From assembly GCA_964542915.1 (NCBI GenBank), contig CAZIVP010000005.1, positions 186,001 to 250,000 of the forward strand: DNA of 64,000 bases, read 5' to 3'. This DNA comes from CAZIVP01 sp964542915. GTDB lineage: Bacteria > Calditrichota > Calditrichia > Calditrichales > Calditrichaceae. The notes under the pieces were generated by a model, which saw only the letters and a program-made list of their open reading frames with translations, was not told the origin of the DNA and ran no database searches. Both the position numbers and the translations under genes were made by a program. Below, in pieces: positions 1-8,754 of the stretch. The first letter of the stretch is position 1, and every line of letters starts with the position of its first letter.

Positions 1-294
1 CCCGATTTCGTTATTCAAGGAGGCGATCCCGAAGGCAGCGGTTGGGGAGGGCCCGATTTTTGTATCCCTTCGGAACACAGTGCGTTACCTTTCGAAAGAG
101 GGAGTATCGGGATGGCAACCTCGGGCTTCGATACGGGCGGAAGTCAGTTTTTTATATGCCAATCGGAACAACCGCACTTAAACCGGCATTATACCGTATT
201 TGGAAAGGTAATCGAAGGAATGGCTGCCGTTGATCGTATTTTACCAGGTGACAAAATAATAGATATAAATGTAATCAGCGATACAGTGTATTAA
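1..294 (+). CDS. Peptidyl-prolyl cis-trans isomerase, cyclophilin type (3' part)
   Basis: The reading frame is open from the first base and ends at TAA 292-294, so only the last 97 residues are present. Cyclophilins speed cis-trans isomerisation of Xaa-Pro bonds during folding. The core is clear: FVIQGGDPEGSG near the edge, then GSIGMAT, then GSQFFIC, then a HLNRHYTVFGKVIEGM block (the usual LDGxxxVFGxV region). The N-terminal part lies outside the window, so a signal peptide cannot be judged and periplasmic or cytoplasmic location is open. The internal ATG at 112 falls inside the conserved core and is not the real start. Confidence 0.93.
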   Translation, partial: PDFVIQGGDPEGSGWGGPDFCIPSEHSALPFERGSIGMATSGFDTGGSQFFICQSEQPHLNRHYTVFGKVIEGMAAVDRILPGDKIIDINVISDTVY

Positions 295-338
295 TTCTGT
301 GTCCATCATATTAGGTCTGCTTCCCAAGTTGTCCTGAT

Positions 339-1568
339 ATGATTGAAATCTGTTGGAATCAACCATTGAAGTTTTCTATTTTTCAACATAAGGGTAATAT
401 TAAAGGGATCATTTTCATTTCCGGCATTGTTCTTATTATCGCCGGAATTTGGTACTCGCAGCAATTGGTACATGATCTCAAAGAACAATCCACCGAATAT
501 ATACGCTTTCGTATTAAAGTTTTTGAGACCAATATTAATAATCCAAAGTCTGACGTAAATATTGATTTCCTTTTTAACGATGTCATTCAAACCGCCGATT
601 ATCCTATTATTTATACCGATATAAATTACCAGCCGCAAAGTTGGCGTAACATTTCGGAAGAACTCGATCAGAAAACCCTTCAAAATCTCGATAAGAGCGA
701 CAGCACCCGTTTATTTGAAGCGTTGGAGACAATGGCCACTGAAAATGCTCCCATTCCGATCGAATACCAGGGAGCGCCGCTTGGCTACTATTTTTACGGC
801 TATCCTCCGGTCATTTATAAACTACGTAGTTTCCCATACATCGCTTCCGGCGCTGTTGTTGTTTTTATTTTAATGGGTTACCTGGGTTTTTCTTACATTA
901 AACGAAGTGAACAGCGCTTTATTTGGGTTGGCATGGCCAAAGAAACGGCCCATCAATTAGGCACCCCGTTAAGCTCTCTTTCCGGTTGGCTTGAATTACT
1001 AAAAAACAATCCTGCACTTTTATCCGATGCCATCGTTGAAATGGCAAACGATTTAACAAGACTTAATAAAGTTGCGGCCCGTTTTTCAAAAATCGGCTCT
1101 GTCCCGGAACTTAAACAACAATCTGTAAATAAAATAATCCATAATGTTATTCAATATTTTCAGCGACGTATTCCGAATTTGGATCAAAGGGTTACCATAA
1201 ACTTCAGCAGTCGCAAAGACATTAATGCAAAGATTAATGAGGAATTATTTGAATGGGTCATTGAAAATCTTATTAAAAATGCGTTGGACGCCACGAAAGA
1301 CAGGAAGAGTTTAATTGAGATACATCTTGAACATGACGTTAACCATAACGAGGTATTGATTGATATCAGCGATAATGGATTGGGAATTACGCCACATAAT
1401 AAAAAAAATGTGTTTAAACCAGGGTATAGTACCAAAAAACGAGGATGGGGTTTGGGTTTAAGCCTTGCTAATCGGATTATAGAAGAGTATCATAATGGAA
1501 AGCTGATGTTGAAAGAATCAAAATTAAATCAGGGCTCAACATTTAGAATCATCTTAAAAAACGGTTGA
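339..1568 (+). CDS. Membrane sensor histidine kinase
   Basis: A 409-residue sensor kinase that should autophosphorylate on histidine and pass the phosphate to a response regulator. Two membrane segments are visible, at about residues 25-42 and 165-185. They enclose an extracytoplasmic sensor region of roughly 120 residues with no recognised fold. The phosphoacceptor motif is AKETAHQLGTPLSSL, followed by an ATPase domain with an N box (ENLIKNALDA), a G1 box (DNGLGI) and a G2 box (GWGLGLSLA). No HAMP or receiver domain is seen and no response regulator lies next to it, so its partner is unknown. The ATG at 339 has no good ribosome binding site. The downstream ECF sigma/anti-sigma pair is 72 bases away on the same strand. 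Confidence 0.9.
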   Translation: MIEICWNQPLKFSIFQHKGNIKGIIFISGIVLIIAGIWYSQQLVHDLKEQSTEYIRFRIKVFETNINNPKSDVNIDFLFNDVIQTADYPIIYTDINYQPQSWRNISEELDQKTLQNLDKSDSTRLFEALETMATENAPIPIEYQGAPLGYYFYGYPPVIYKLRSFPYIASGAVVVFILMGYLGFSYIKRSEQRFIWVGMAKETAHQLGTPLSSLSGWLELLKNNPALLSDAIVEMANDLTRLNKVAARFSKIGSVPELKQQSVNKIIHNVIQYFQRRIPNLDQRVTINFSSRKDINAKINEELFEWVIENLIKNALDATKDRKSLIEIHLEHDVNHNEVLIDISDNGLGITPHNKKNVFKPGYSTKKRGWGLGLSLANRIIEEYHNGKLMLKESKLNQGSTFRIILKNG

Positions 1569-1640
1569 ACAATTGCATTTGTTGATTTAAGAGTTGTTAT
1601 TTTTTAAAATTGCGACTCTGAATAAACATAAGGAGACATC

Positions 1641-2222
1641 TTGAATAAAGAACGGCAGCGCGAATTTGCAGAATTAATCGATCCCCATTTATCATCATTA
1701 TACAGTACCGCCTTGCGCATGACCCATAACCAGCACGATGCCGAAGACCTTGTTCAGGATACATTGTATAAGGCCTATCGTGCTTTGGACCAGTTTCAGA
1801 AAAATACGAATTTCCGCGCATGGATATTTCGTATTTTAGTAAATACATTTATTACCGGCTACCGCAAAGCCATTAAACAACCGCAGAAAGTCAGCTACGA
1901 CGATCTTGAGGAGTTTTTTCTTTATAAAAAGCTGGATGAGTCCATAAGTCTTCAGGAGACATCTAAAGAAGAATTTATCGATAATCTTTTCGATGATGAT
2001 GTAAAAGAAGCTTTGGATAATCTTCCCTATCAATTCCGTCTGGTCGTACTTTTATGCGACGTTGAAGGATTTTCTTATAATGAGATCGCCAAAATCATCG
2101 ACGCGCCTTTGGGAACGGTTATGTCCAGGCTTTACAGGGGCCGTCGTTTATTACAACGTTATTTATGGAATTATGCCAAAACAAGAGGATATATTACGGA
2201 TGAATTTAAAAAACGAACATAA
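1641..2222 (+). CDS. ECF-type RNA polymerase sigma factor
   Basis: A 193-residue sigma-70 family ECF sigma factor directing RNA polymerase to a specific promoter set. Region 2 is seen as DAEDLVQDTLYKAYRAL plus FRAWIFRILVN. Region 4 is LPYQFRLVVLLCDVEGFSY, then EIAKIIDAPLGTVMSRLYRG, the helix-turn-helix for -35 recognition. The start is a TTG at 1641, supported by AAGGAGA seven or so bases upstream; no ATG fits. The 3' end overlaps the next gene, a zinc-type anti-sigma factor, by 23 bases. This is the usual translational coupling of an ECF factor with its inhibitor. Confidence 0.93.
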   Translation: MNKERQREFAELIDPHLSSLYSTALRMTHNQHDAEDLVQDTLYKAYRALDQFQKNTNFRAWIFRILVNTFITGYRKAIKQPQKVSYDDLEEFFLYKKLDESISLQETSKEEFIDNLFDDDVKEALDNLPYQFRLVVLLCDVEGFSYNEIAKIIDAPLGTVMSRLYRGRRLLQRYLWNYAKTRGYITDEFKKRT

Positions 2223-2466
2223 ACACAAAGATGATCATTATGATTGTGATGACATCGAACGTTTAGTACAAAAATATGTTGACGGGCAATTGAACCAAAA
2301 TGAAATGCAATTATTTGAAGAACATCTTGAATATTGCTTACCCTGTGATAAAAAAATTAAATTTGAATTTCAGCTAAAAGAGGTGGTTCGTTTAAAAGCT
2401 CGAGAAAACGTGCCCGTGGATCAGTTAAAATCCAAAATGAAAAACATATTTAAGGATCTTGATTAA
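2200..2466 (+). CDS. Zinc-binding anti-sigma factor (ZAS type, soluble)
   Basis: An 88-residue protein with the H-x3-C-x2-C signature (HLEYCLPC), the zinc-binding core of ZAS anti-sigma factors such as RsrA and ChrR. Such proteins bind and silence their ECF sigma factor and often release it in response to redox or envelope stress. The ATG at 2200 is chosen because AAGAGGA lies just upstream and the frame upstream reads through the sigma gene. No membrane segment is present, so it should act in the cytoplasm, consistent with redox sensing by its cysteines (inference). Its last bases overlap the tail of the convergent gene at 2463. Confidence 0.87.
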   Translation: MNLKNEHKHKDDHYDCDDIERLVQKYVDGQLNQNEMQLFEEHLEYCLPCDKKIKFEFQLKEVVRLKARENVPVDQLKSKMKNIFKDLD

Positions 2467-3281
2467 TTTTTACTGTTTTGCAATCGGATCGATTGATTGA
2501 ATAAATAATTTCTAAATTTTATACGATCAAAATACGTTCTTCCTTTGGCCTCGGATGTTTGCACCGTTAAAACAAAATCATGGGGCACCCATACATCGTC
2601 GACGATGCCCAATTCCAGTGAAACCTTAAAGCCACTTACAATTTCATCTTGTCGCTTTGTTTGAACCGTCCAACCGTTACACAACCATTTCGTTTTAACT
2701 GTCCGATACTCCGGTACAATGGTAACATGTTCATCTTTATCCGGATAATGAATGCGTATCTCAAGACACCTGGCGTTTTTACCAAACATATGTTCCACCC
2801 GGGTTAAATTTTGCCCCTTAATGATTTCATACTCCACAATAACAAATTGATTTTCGGCACGCACCTCGTAATCGTCCGGGATGGTTTCGTACAATCCGAC
2901 CATGTAAAATCTTTGCAAATCCGTTAAAATGCCCCTCACCTGTTGTTTTAAACGGTTCACCAAATCCTGATACGCTTTAACCTTGCCTTCTTTGATGGTC
3001 GGCACCCCAAGCTGGGAAAGGTACAACCTATCGGGATTAAACCAAATGAGTTGTAACGGGAACACTTCGGGATTGTCCCAAATGGAATCCGCAAAAGCTT
3101 CCATTTCGGTGCTGGTTACCAGTGCTGTAAAGTTTTCTTTGGGCGTATCTTTGAGGGTGTAGTAGGAATTCTTCAACTGCATAAAAAAATCTTTTTGATC
3201 GAAATCCGATTCCTGGCTAAAGCCTGACTGATTTAATGCCACCAGTATAAGTATGGTCCACCCAACCCATCGTTTGATCAT
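2463..3281 (-). CDS. Exported LolA-like protein of unknown function
   Basis: A 272-residue protein with a signal peptide: MIKR, a hydrophobic stretch, and a likely cleavage near GFSQ. The mature part is rich in beta-type sequence (FTALVTSTE, QFVIVEYEI, RCLEIRIHYP, WTVQTKRQDE) and resembles the LolA / outer-membrane-lipoprotein-sorting fold, but no diagnostic motif was recognised. The ATG at 3281 is preferred to the one at 3302 because AGGAG lies eight bases before it. It converges on the anti-sigma gene and diverges from mtnA. A role in the envelope is inferred only from the signal peptide. Confidence 0.7.
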   Translation of the reverse strand: MIKRWVGWTILILVALNQSGFSQESDFDQKDFFMQLKNSYYTLKDTPKENFTALVTSTEMEAFADSIWDNPEVFPLQLIWFNPDRLYLSQLGVPTIKEGKVKAYQDLVNRLKQQVRGILTDLQRFYMVGLYETIPDDYEVRAENQFVIVEYEIIKGQNLTRVEHMFGKNARCLEIRIHYPDKDEHVTIVPEYRTVKTKWLCNGWTVQTKRQDEIVSGFKVSLELGIVDDVWVPHDFVLTVQTSEAKGRTYFDRIKFRNYLFNQSIRLQNSKN

Positions 3282-3380
3282 CTTTTCATGCTCCTGAGTC
3301 ATCCATTTTTGACTTCACTTTATTGCTATTCTTTAATATGTTTATTAGCTTATCATTTTAAAAATTTGGCAATGTTTGGG

Positions 3381-4382
3381 ATGAATTTAGAAACAATCAT
3401 TTTTAAAAACAATACATTAAAGATTATCGATCAGCAGTTGTTACCAAATCAATTGCACTATGTTGCATTGGAAACGATCGATGATGTTATCGAAGCCATT
3501 CGCTGTTTAAAAGTTAGAGGTGCGCCCGCCATTGGCGTGGTTGCGGCTTACGGCATATATATACATGCGGACAACCTTTATCAAAATGATGCCTTTACCC
3601 CCGAAGCCCTCGGAAACTCAGCAAGACAATTAAAAGCCACACGGCCTACCGCCGTAAATTTACAATGGGCTGTGGATCGTATGATGTATGTTTTAAATGA
3701 CCACGCCGACGATCCGCACGGTATCGTGCCTTTATTAAAGAAAACCGCCATCGGCATTCACGAGGACGATAAGAGCCGATGCAGCGCCATTGGGGAAAAC
3801 GGAGAATCTTTAATACCAAACGGAGCATCCGTATTGACCCATTGCAATGCAGGGGCACTGGCAACAGGCGGAAGCGGTACTGCGCTGTCCGTTATTTACA
3901 AAGCCGTGGAACACGGGAAAAAAGTTCATGTGTATGTCGATGAAACGCGACCGGTTGGTCAGGGCGTGCGTTTAACCTACTTCGAACTAAAACACAACGG
4001 CGTACCTGCAACGCTTATTTCCGATAATATGGCGGGCACTTTAATGCAACAAAAATTAATTGATATGGTCCTTGTTGGAGCGGATCGTGTTGCTTTAAAC
4101 GGCGATATTGCAAATAAAATCGGAACTTATACGCTTGCCGTTTTGGCTCATTACCATAGCATCCCGTTTTATGTGGCTGCGCCTTTATCCACGTTCGATA
4201 GCGCCATTGAAAGCGGCCGAAAAATTCCCATTGAAGAGCGTGAGCCTGATGAAATTTTAAAATTCTGGAACATTGATTCCGCTCTCAATTATGAGGTTTA
4301 TAATCCGGCTTTCGATATTACGCCGGCTCGTTTAATTAAAGGTATTATTACAGAAGAAGGAATTACATTTTCTTCCCAATAA
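3381..4382 (+). CDS. mtnA: S-methyl-5-thioribose-1-phosphate isomerase
   Basis: A 333-residue enzyme, close to the usual family length. MtnA converts methylthioribose-1-phosphate to methylthioribulose-1-phosphate in the methionine salvage pathway. Diagnostic blocks are CLKVRGAPAIGVVAAYG near the N-terminus, LTHCNAGALATGG with the catalytic Cys, and GADRVALNGDIANKIGTY with the catalytic Asp. The ATG at 3381 gives a family-like N-terminus (MNLETIIFKNNTLKIIDQ). An ATG at 3372 is the alternative, and neither has a strong ribosome binding site. No other salvage genes are adjacent. The next gene starts about 40 bases downstream on the same strand. Confidence 0.94.
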   Translation: MNLETIIFKNNTLKIIDQQLLPNQLHYVALETIDDVIEAIRCLKVRGAPAIGVVAAYGIYIHADNLYQNDAFTPEALGNSARQLKATRPTAVNLQWAVDRMMYVLNDHADDPHGIVPLLKKTAIGIHEDDKSRCSAIGENGESLIPNGASVLTHCNAGALATGGSGTALSVIYKAVEHGKKVHVYVDETRPVGQGVRLTYFELKHNGVPATLISDNMAGTLMQQKLIDMVLVGADRVALNGDIANKIGTYTLAVLAHYHSIPFYVAAPLSTFDSAIESGRKIPIEEREPDEILKFWNIDSALNYEVYNPAFDITPARLIKGIITEEGITFSSQ

Positions 4383-4423
4383 AAATGAAAGCATTTATAA
4401 ACATAATGAAGGAGTTATTTATC

Positions 4424-5515
4424 ATGAAGAAAGCACTTGTTTTAATATTTGCATCGATGGTTTTGATCGTCTCATTAACGTCATGCCGTCCCCCGGAGCT
4501 GGAAGGCGCATTCGTCGACTATAACGCCGGACGTGTCGATAAAGCCTTAAAGTTGGCCAGAAAGGCCACTTCACTTTATCCCGATAATTCCGAAGCATGG
4601 TTTCTGCTCGGAAAAATTTACGCCGACAAAGGTAAATACGATTCTATGATGGTTGCCTTTGATAAATCTCTTGCAATTGACAATAGCCACAAAAGTGAAA
4701 TTGATAAGATGAAAATCTTTAATTTCCAAAAAGTATACAATAAAGCAGCAAAAAGCTTTAATACTTATACCCAATCAAGTAATCGCCAATCGGATACCGC
4801 ACGACAAGCGCTTGAAGCCGCTATTGAAAATTTTAAAAACGCCCTTACCATCAGGGAAGATTACAAAGCAAATGAATTAACCGGATACTGCTACAATCTT
4901 CTCGGAAAACCGGACAAAGCTCTGCCTTACTACCAAAATCTGACTGAAATTAAACCGGATACCGTTCATGCCTGGTTATCACTTGCAAACCAATACTATA
5001 CCAAAAAGGATTTCCAAAAGGTTACCGAGCATTTACAAAAAGCCCTGGAAATTGATCCCAATAACGAAGAAGCCTTGGCGCTTATTGCCCAAACGTATGA
5101 CCAGCTAAATAAACGGGATGAAGCCATTGAATATTATACCCGCGTTATTAAGGTCAATGATGAAGAAAAAGCGTATCCTTTTAATCTTGCGCTCCTATAT
5201 ATTAAAACCACCAGCATGGATACAACTTTGGACGAAGCAACCAAAAATGATTACCTGCAAAAATCCACTAAATATTTTGGTAAAGTGATCGAATTGGATT
5301 CTTCGATGATTGAGCCATACAAATTGAAAGCGCAGGCGGAAGTACAGTTAAAGCGGTTTGAAGATGCCTTAAATACGGTCGAAAAGGGAATCGAGATCTT
5401 CCCCGAAGATGAAGACTTGTGGTTCATGAAAAGCGTCGCTCTCAGTAATTTAAACAAAAAGGATGCGGCTGAAGCGGCTTATCTGAAAGCTAAAGAATTG
5501 GGGTACGAATCGTAA
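4424..5515 (+). CDS. TPR-repeat lipoprotein
   Basis: A 363-residue protein with a lipoprotein signal peptide (MKKALVLIFASMVLIVSL then lipobox LTSC), so it should be lipid-anchored at the envelope. The rest is tetratricopeptide repeats: PDNSEAWFLLGKIYADKGKY, DTVHAWLSLANQYYTKKD, NNEEALALIAQTYDQLNKRD and more, about six to eight units. TPRs form protein-binding superhelices; the partner is unknown. The start at 4424 is supported by AAGGAG about ten bases upstream, better than the earlier in-frame ATG at 4385. A strong terminator follows. Confidence 0.88.
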   Translation: MKKALVLIFASMVLIVSLTSCRPPELEGAFVDYNAGRVDKALKLARKATSLYPDNSEAWFLLGKIYADKGKYDSMMVAFDKSLAIDNSHKSEIDKMKIFNFQKVYNKAAKSFNTYTQSSNRQSDTARQALEAAIENFKNALTIREDYKANELTGYCYNLLGKPDKALPYYQNLTEIKPDTVHAWLSLANQYYTKKDFQKVTEHLQKALEIDPNNEEALALIAQTYDQLNKRDEAIEYYTRVIKVNDEEKAYPFNLALLYIKTTSMDTTLDEATKNDYLQKSTKYFGKVIELDSSMIEPYKLKAQAEVQLKRFEDALNTVEKGIEIFPEDEDLWFMKSVALSNLNKKDAAEAAYLKAKELGYES

Positions 5516-5541
5516 CTAAACGTGAAGCATCTTAGTAAACT

Positions 5542-5576
5542 AAAAGGGTAATCAAGGGCTTGATTACCCTTTTTTA
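5542..5576. terminator. Bidirectional rho-independent terminator
   Basis: A perfect 15-base inverted repeat, AAAAGGGTAATCAAG (5542-5556) and CTTGATTACCCTTTT (5559-5573), is followed by a T run on the plus strand and has an A run on the other side. It lies between the convergent TPR lipoprotein gene and rex. It overlaps the last codons and stop of rex (stop at 5564-5566), so it can end both transcripts. Confidence 0.88.
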
Positions 5577-6193
5577 TTTTGAGTTAAATAATAGGAGAGT
5601 GCTTCTAATTCAATGGACATGTTTTCATTTTTAACCATGACATCGGCCGGCGACTTTATGCTTGTCGGTGCAAAATTTAAAAACGCCTTTACACCGCAAT
5701 TAACAAAAGCGTCAATCACTTCCTGAGCGCTTTTAACCGGCACCGCTATAATGACGATATCAATATTTTCACTATTAACTATTTCACAAACATCACTTAT
5801 GTGGTGGATTTTCAGACCTTTAATGAATGTACCTACTTTATGCTGATCGTTATCAAATAACGCCCGGATCATAAATCCCTGTTTTTTGAACTCGCCATAG
5901 TCAATCAATGCCCGTCCAATATTTCCGATTCCGGCCAGTGCAACATTCCAGGTTTGTTTCAAACCCAGAATACGACTTATTTCATCTTTTAAATCGGTGG
6001 TATTGTAGCCAAGCCCCCGTTTTCCGAACGTTCCGAAAAACGAAAGATCTTTACGGACCTGCGCCGAGGTTATACCGTTCATCTCTGCTATTTCGTCGGA
6101 GGAAACCGTCTGAATATTTTTTTCAATCAGCTCATTTAAACTGCGGTAATACGTTGAGAGCCTGCTAATGGTAGAATCCGAAATTTTTTTCAT
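5564..6193 (-). CDS. rex: Redox-sensing transcriptional repressor Rex
   Basis: A 209-residue Rex protein. Rex dimers bind DNA when NAD+ is high and leave it when NADH rises, de-repressing fermentation and respiration genes. The N-terminal winged helix includes ISRLSTYYRSL and GITSAQVRKDLSFFG. The Rossmann domain has the glycine-rich GIGNIGRAL motif (about residue 90) and IDIVIIAVP. Length is normal. It lies downstream of gyrA in the same direction with a 102-base gap that holds a perfect DnaA-box sequence. The upstream stretch shows only one TTGTGAA-like half-site, so autoregulation is not demonstrated. Confidence 0.95.
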   Translation of the reverse strand: MKKISDSTISRLSTYYRSLNELIEKNIQTVSSDEIAEMNGITSAQVRKDLSFFGTFGKRGLGYNTTDLKDEISRILGLKQTWNVALAGIGNIGRALIDYGEFKKQGFMIRALFDNDQHKVGTFIKGLKIHHISDVCEIVNSENIDIVIIAVPVKSAQEVIDAFVNCGVKAFLNFAPTSIKSPADVMVKNENMSIELEALSYYLTQNKKG

Positions 6194-6219
6194 GGATATA
6201 CTCCTTAGGGAAGGTCAGA

Positions 6220-6228
6220 TTATCCACA
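6220..6228 (+). promoter_or_regulatory. Perfect DnaA-box sequence upstream of rex
   Basis: TTATCCACA, the exact high-affinity DnaA box, stands in the rex 5' region 27 bases from the rex start codon. A single 9-mer can occur by chance in AT-rich DNA, but this one sits in a short gene gap about 7 kb from the proposed oriC. Confidence 0.4.
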
Positions 6229-6295
6229 ATAAATCTTTAGAAATAAGTGTAATATGTATGGAATTAAAAATCAATAATATTGTGAAAATGTTTAC

Positions 6296-8737
6296 TTACT
6301 GCTCCAGGTCGTCTGGGATTTGAGCCTCTACTTTTTCAATGTCGCTTACTTTATCATTTTCGCTTAAACGAATCAATCGTACGCCTTGGGTGCTACGGCC
6401 TAAAACGCTGATATTTTCCGTATTCTGGCGGTTTACAATTCCTTTTGCGGTAATGATGATCAAATCCTCACCATTGGTAATATCCAAAGCTCCAACAAGC
6501 TTTCCCGTCTTTTCCGTTAAACGCATGGCGATAATACCGCTACCTCCCCGTCCCTGGGCGCGGAAATCGTTTACTTCCGTTAACTTGCCATAGCCTCTTT
6601 CGGAAATGGTTAAAATCTTATTCTGATCACTGGTAACCAGCATTGCTATCACATCATCATCTTTTTTAAGATGAATGGCGCGCACCCCTGTGGCGGTTCG
6701 GCCAACTTCTCTTATGGTTTCGACTTTAAATCTAATGGATTTACCGAAGCGGGTGATGAACATTAAATCGCTGTCATCGTCCGCCACCCGTGTTGCGATT
6801 AATTGATCATCGTCCCTCAAATTTAGAGCGATTATGCCGTTACGGCGCGGCCGGCTATAAGCGGCTAAAGTTGTTTTCTTTACCAGGCCCTTCTTTGTGG
6901 CCATTACAATGGCCCGATCCTCGCTAAATTCTCTCAAAGTGAGAAAGGAATGGATATGTTCATTGCTGTCTATTTCGATGAGATTAACAATCGGTCGTCC
7001 CTTGGCCGCTTTTTTCCCTGGCGGGATGGCATGTACCTTAAGCCAGTAACATCGTCCGCGATCGGTAAAAAAGAGAATGTAATCATGTGTGTTTGCAACC
7101 AATAAGTGTTCGATAAAATCGCCGTCTTTTGCCTGGGCGCCGATAACGCCTTTGCCGCCGCGGTTTTGACTTCGATATTCCGAGAGCGGAAAACGTTTGA
7201 TAAAACCCTGATGCGAAACCGTAATAACCACATCTTCTTCGGCAATCAAATCTTCTGCGGAAAAATCATCAAGTGAGGTGACAATCTCAGTACGCCGATC
7301 GTCGGCATAACGCTTATCCAATTCTTTCAACTCGTTTTTGATCAGGTCTAATTGCATTACCTCGCTGGCTAAAATGGCTTTATAGTGTTCGATTTTCTCA
7401 AGTAATTCACGATATTCGTTTTCAATTTTCTGCCGTTCAAGTCCCGTTAATCGTTGCAACCGCATATCCAGGATCGCTTTTGCCTGTACTTCGCTGAGGC
7501 CGAATCGTTCGATTAAGCGTTCCCGAGCCTCGTCGGGGTTTTGGGATGTTTTTATGATTTCAACAATTTCATCGATATTATCGATTGCAATTCTTAGTCC
7601 TTCAAGAATATGAGCGCGCTTTTCCGCCTCTTCCAGTTCATAGCGGGTTCGGCGTATGATCACTTCCTGTCGGTGATTAACAAAATAATGAATGACCTCT
7701 TTTAAACTTAAAACCCTTGGGCGTCCTTTAACCAGCGCCAGCATGTTGATACTGAACGTGCTTTGCAGAGGTGTGTGTTTATATAGAAAATTTAAGACCA
7801 ACCTTGGGTCCACATCTTTTTTTAATTCGATAACAATACGCAAACCGTCGCGGTCCGATTCATCTCGCAGATCGGCAATGCCTTCAATGCGTTTTTCTTT
7901 TATCAGATTAACGATTTTATTAATCAGGTTTAGCTTATTAACCTGATACGGAATTTCATTAACTATAATGGTCGATTTACCATTTTGATGTTCTTCGACC
8001 TCTGTTCTGGCGCGAACCGTAATTTTACCCCGGCCGGTCTGATAGGCCTCCTTGATCCCGTCCAAACCGTAAATGATACCGCCGGTGGGGAAATCCGGTC
8101 CCTTTATAAAACTCATTAAATCTTTGGCTTCGGCTTCCGGATGGTCAATAAAATGCTTAATGGCATTAATCACTTCATGTAAATTATGCGGCGGAACATT
8201 GGTTGCCATCCCTACAGCAATACCCGACGTGCCGTTAATAAGAAGATTGGGTAAATTGGCCGGCAAAACCGTCGGTTCATCCAATGTGTCATCAAAATTG
8301 CGTGTAAAATCGATGGTATTCTTTTTAATATCCGTCATTAACTCTTCGGCCATGCGCCGTAAACGGACTTCCGTATATCGCATTGCAGCGGGTGAATCGC
8401 CGTCGATAGAACCGAAATTGCCCTGCCCGTCGATGAGCGGATAACGCATGGAAAAGAGCTGCGCCATTCGAACCAATGTATCATAAACAGCCATATCGCC
8501 ATGGGGATGGTATTTACCCAACACTTCGCCCACAATGCGAGCACTTTTTTTAAACGGTTTGTCGTGTAAAATACCCAGCTCATACATTCCGTAAAGTACG
8601 CGACGATGCACCGGTTTTAATCCGTCCCGAACATCCGGTAATGCTCTCGATACAATTACCGACATGGAGTAATCGAGATAAGAATCTCTCATTTCATCTT
8701 CGATTAATACCGGAAAGATGCGTTCCTTTTCAGCCAT
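6296..8737 (-). CDS. gyrA: DNA gyrase subunit A
   Basis: An 813-residue type IIA topoisomerase A subunit that, with GyrB, introduces negative supercoils. The catalytic Tyr is in SPAAMRYTEVRL. The DNA gate reads GKYHPHGDMAVYDTLVRM. The C-terminal beta-pinwheel carries a GyrA box variant, QNRGGKG (canonical QRRGGKG), which favours gyrase over topoisomerase IV. At the position equivalent to E. coli Ser83 this protein has Met, while the following AVYD (Asp87) is kept. The start ATG at 8737 gives the usual N-terminus with IEDEMRDSYLDYSMSVIVSR. It lies 17 bases after gyrB and is probably co-transcribed. Confidence 0.97.
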   Translation of the reverse strand: MAEKERIFPVLIEDEMRDSYLDYSMSVIVSRALPDVRDGLKPVHRRVLYGMYELGILHDKPFKKSARIVGEVLGKYHPHGDMAVYDTLVRMAQLFSMRYPLIDGQGNFGSIDGDSPAAMRYTEVRLRRMAEELMTDIKKNTIDFTRNFDDTLDEPTVLPANLPNLLINGTSGIAVGMATNVPPHNLHEVINAIKHFIDHPEAEAKDLMSFIKGPDFPTGGIIYGLDGIKEAYQTGRGKITVRARTEVEEHQNGKSTIIVNEIPYQVNKLNLINKIVNLIKEKRIEGIADLRDESDRDGLRIVIELKKDVDPRLVLNFLYKHTPLQSTFSINMLALVKGRPRVLSLKEVIHYFVNHRQEVIIRRTRYELEEAEKRAHILEGLRIAIDNIDEIVEIIKTSQNPDEARERLIERFGLSEVQAKAILDMRLQRLTGLERQKIENEYRELLEKIEHYKAILASEVMQLDLIKNELKELDKRYADDRRTEIVTSLDDFSAEDLIAEEDVVITVSHQGFIKRFPLSEYRSQNRGGKGVIGAQAKDGDFIEHLLVANTHDYILFFTDRGRCYWLKVHAIPPGKKAAKGRPIVNLIEIDSNEHIHSFLTLREFSEDRAIVMATKKGLVKKTTLAAYSRPRRNGIIALNLRDDDQLIATRVADDDSDLMFITRFGKSIRFKVETIREVGRTATGVRAIHLKKDDDVIAMLVTSDQNKILTISERGYGKLTEVNDFRAQGRGGSGIIAMRLTEKTGKLVGALDITNGEDLIIITAKGIVNRQNTENISVLGRSTQGVRLIRLSENDKVSDIEKVEAQIPDDLEQ

Positions 8738-8754
8738 TATTGTAGTCCCTAAAA

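Noticed and set aside
6279..6294. Possible Rex operator upstream of rex (TTGTGAAAATGTTTAC)
   Set aside because: Only the left half fits the TTGTGAA pattern; the second half does not mirror it.
6296..8737. Assignment as ParC instead of GyrA
   Set aside because: The GyrA-box variant, adjacency to gyrB in the dnaN-recF cluster and length favour gyrase.
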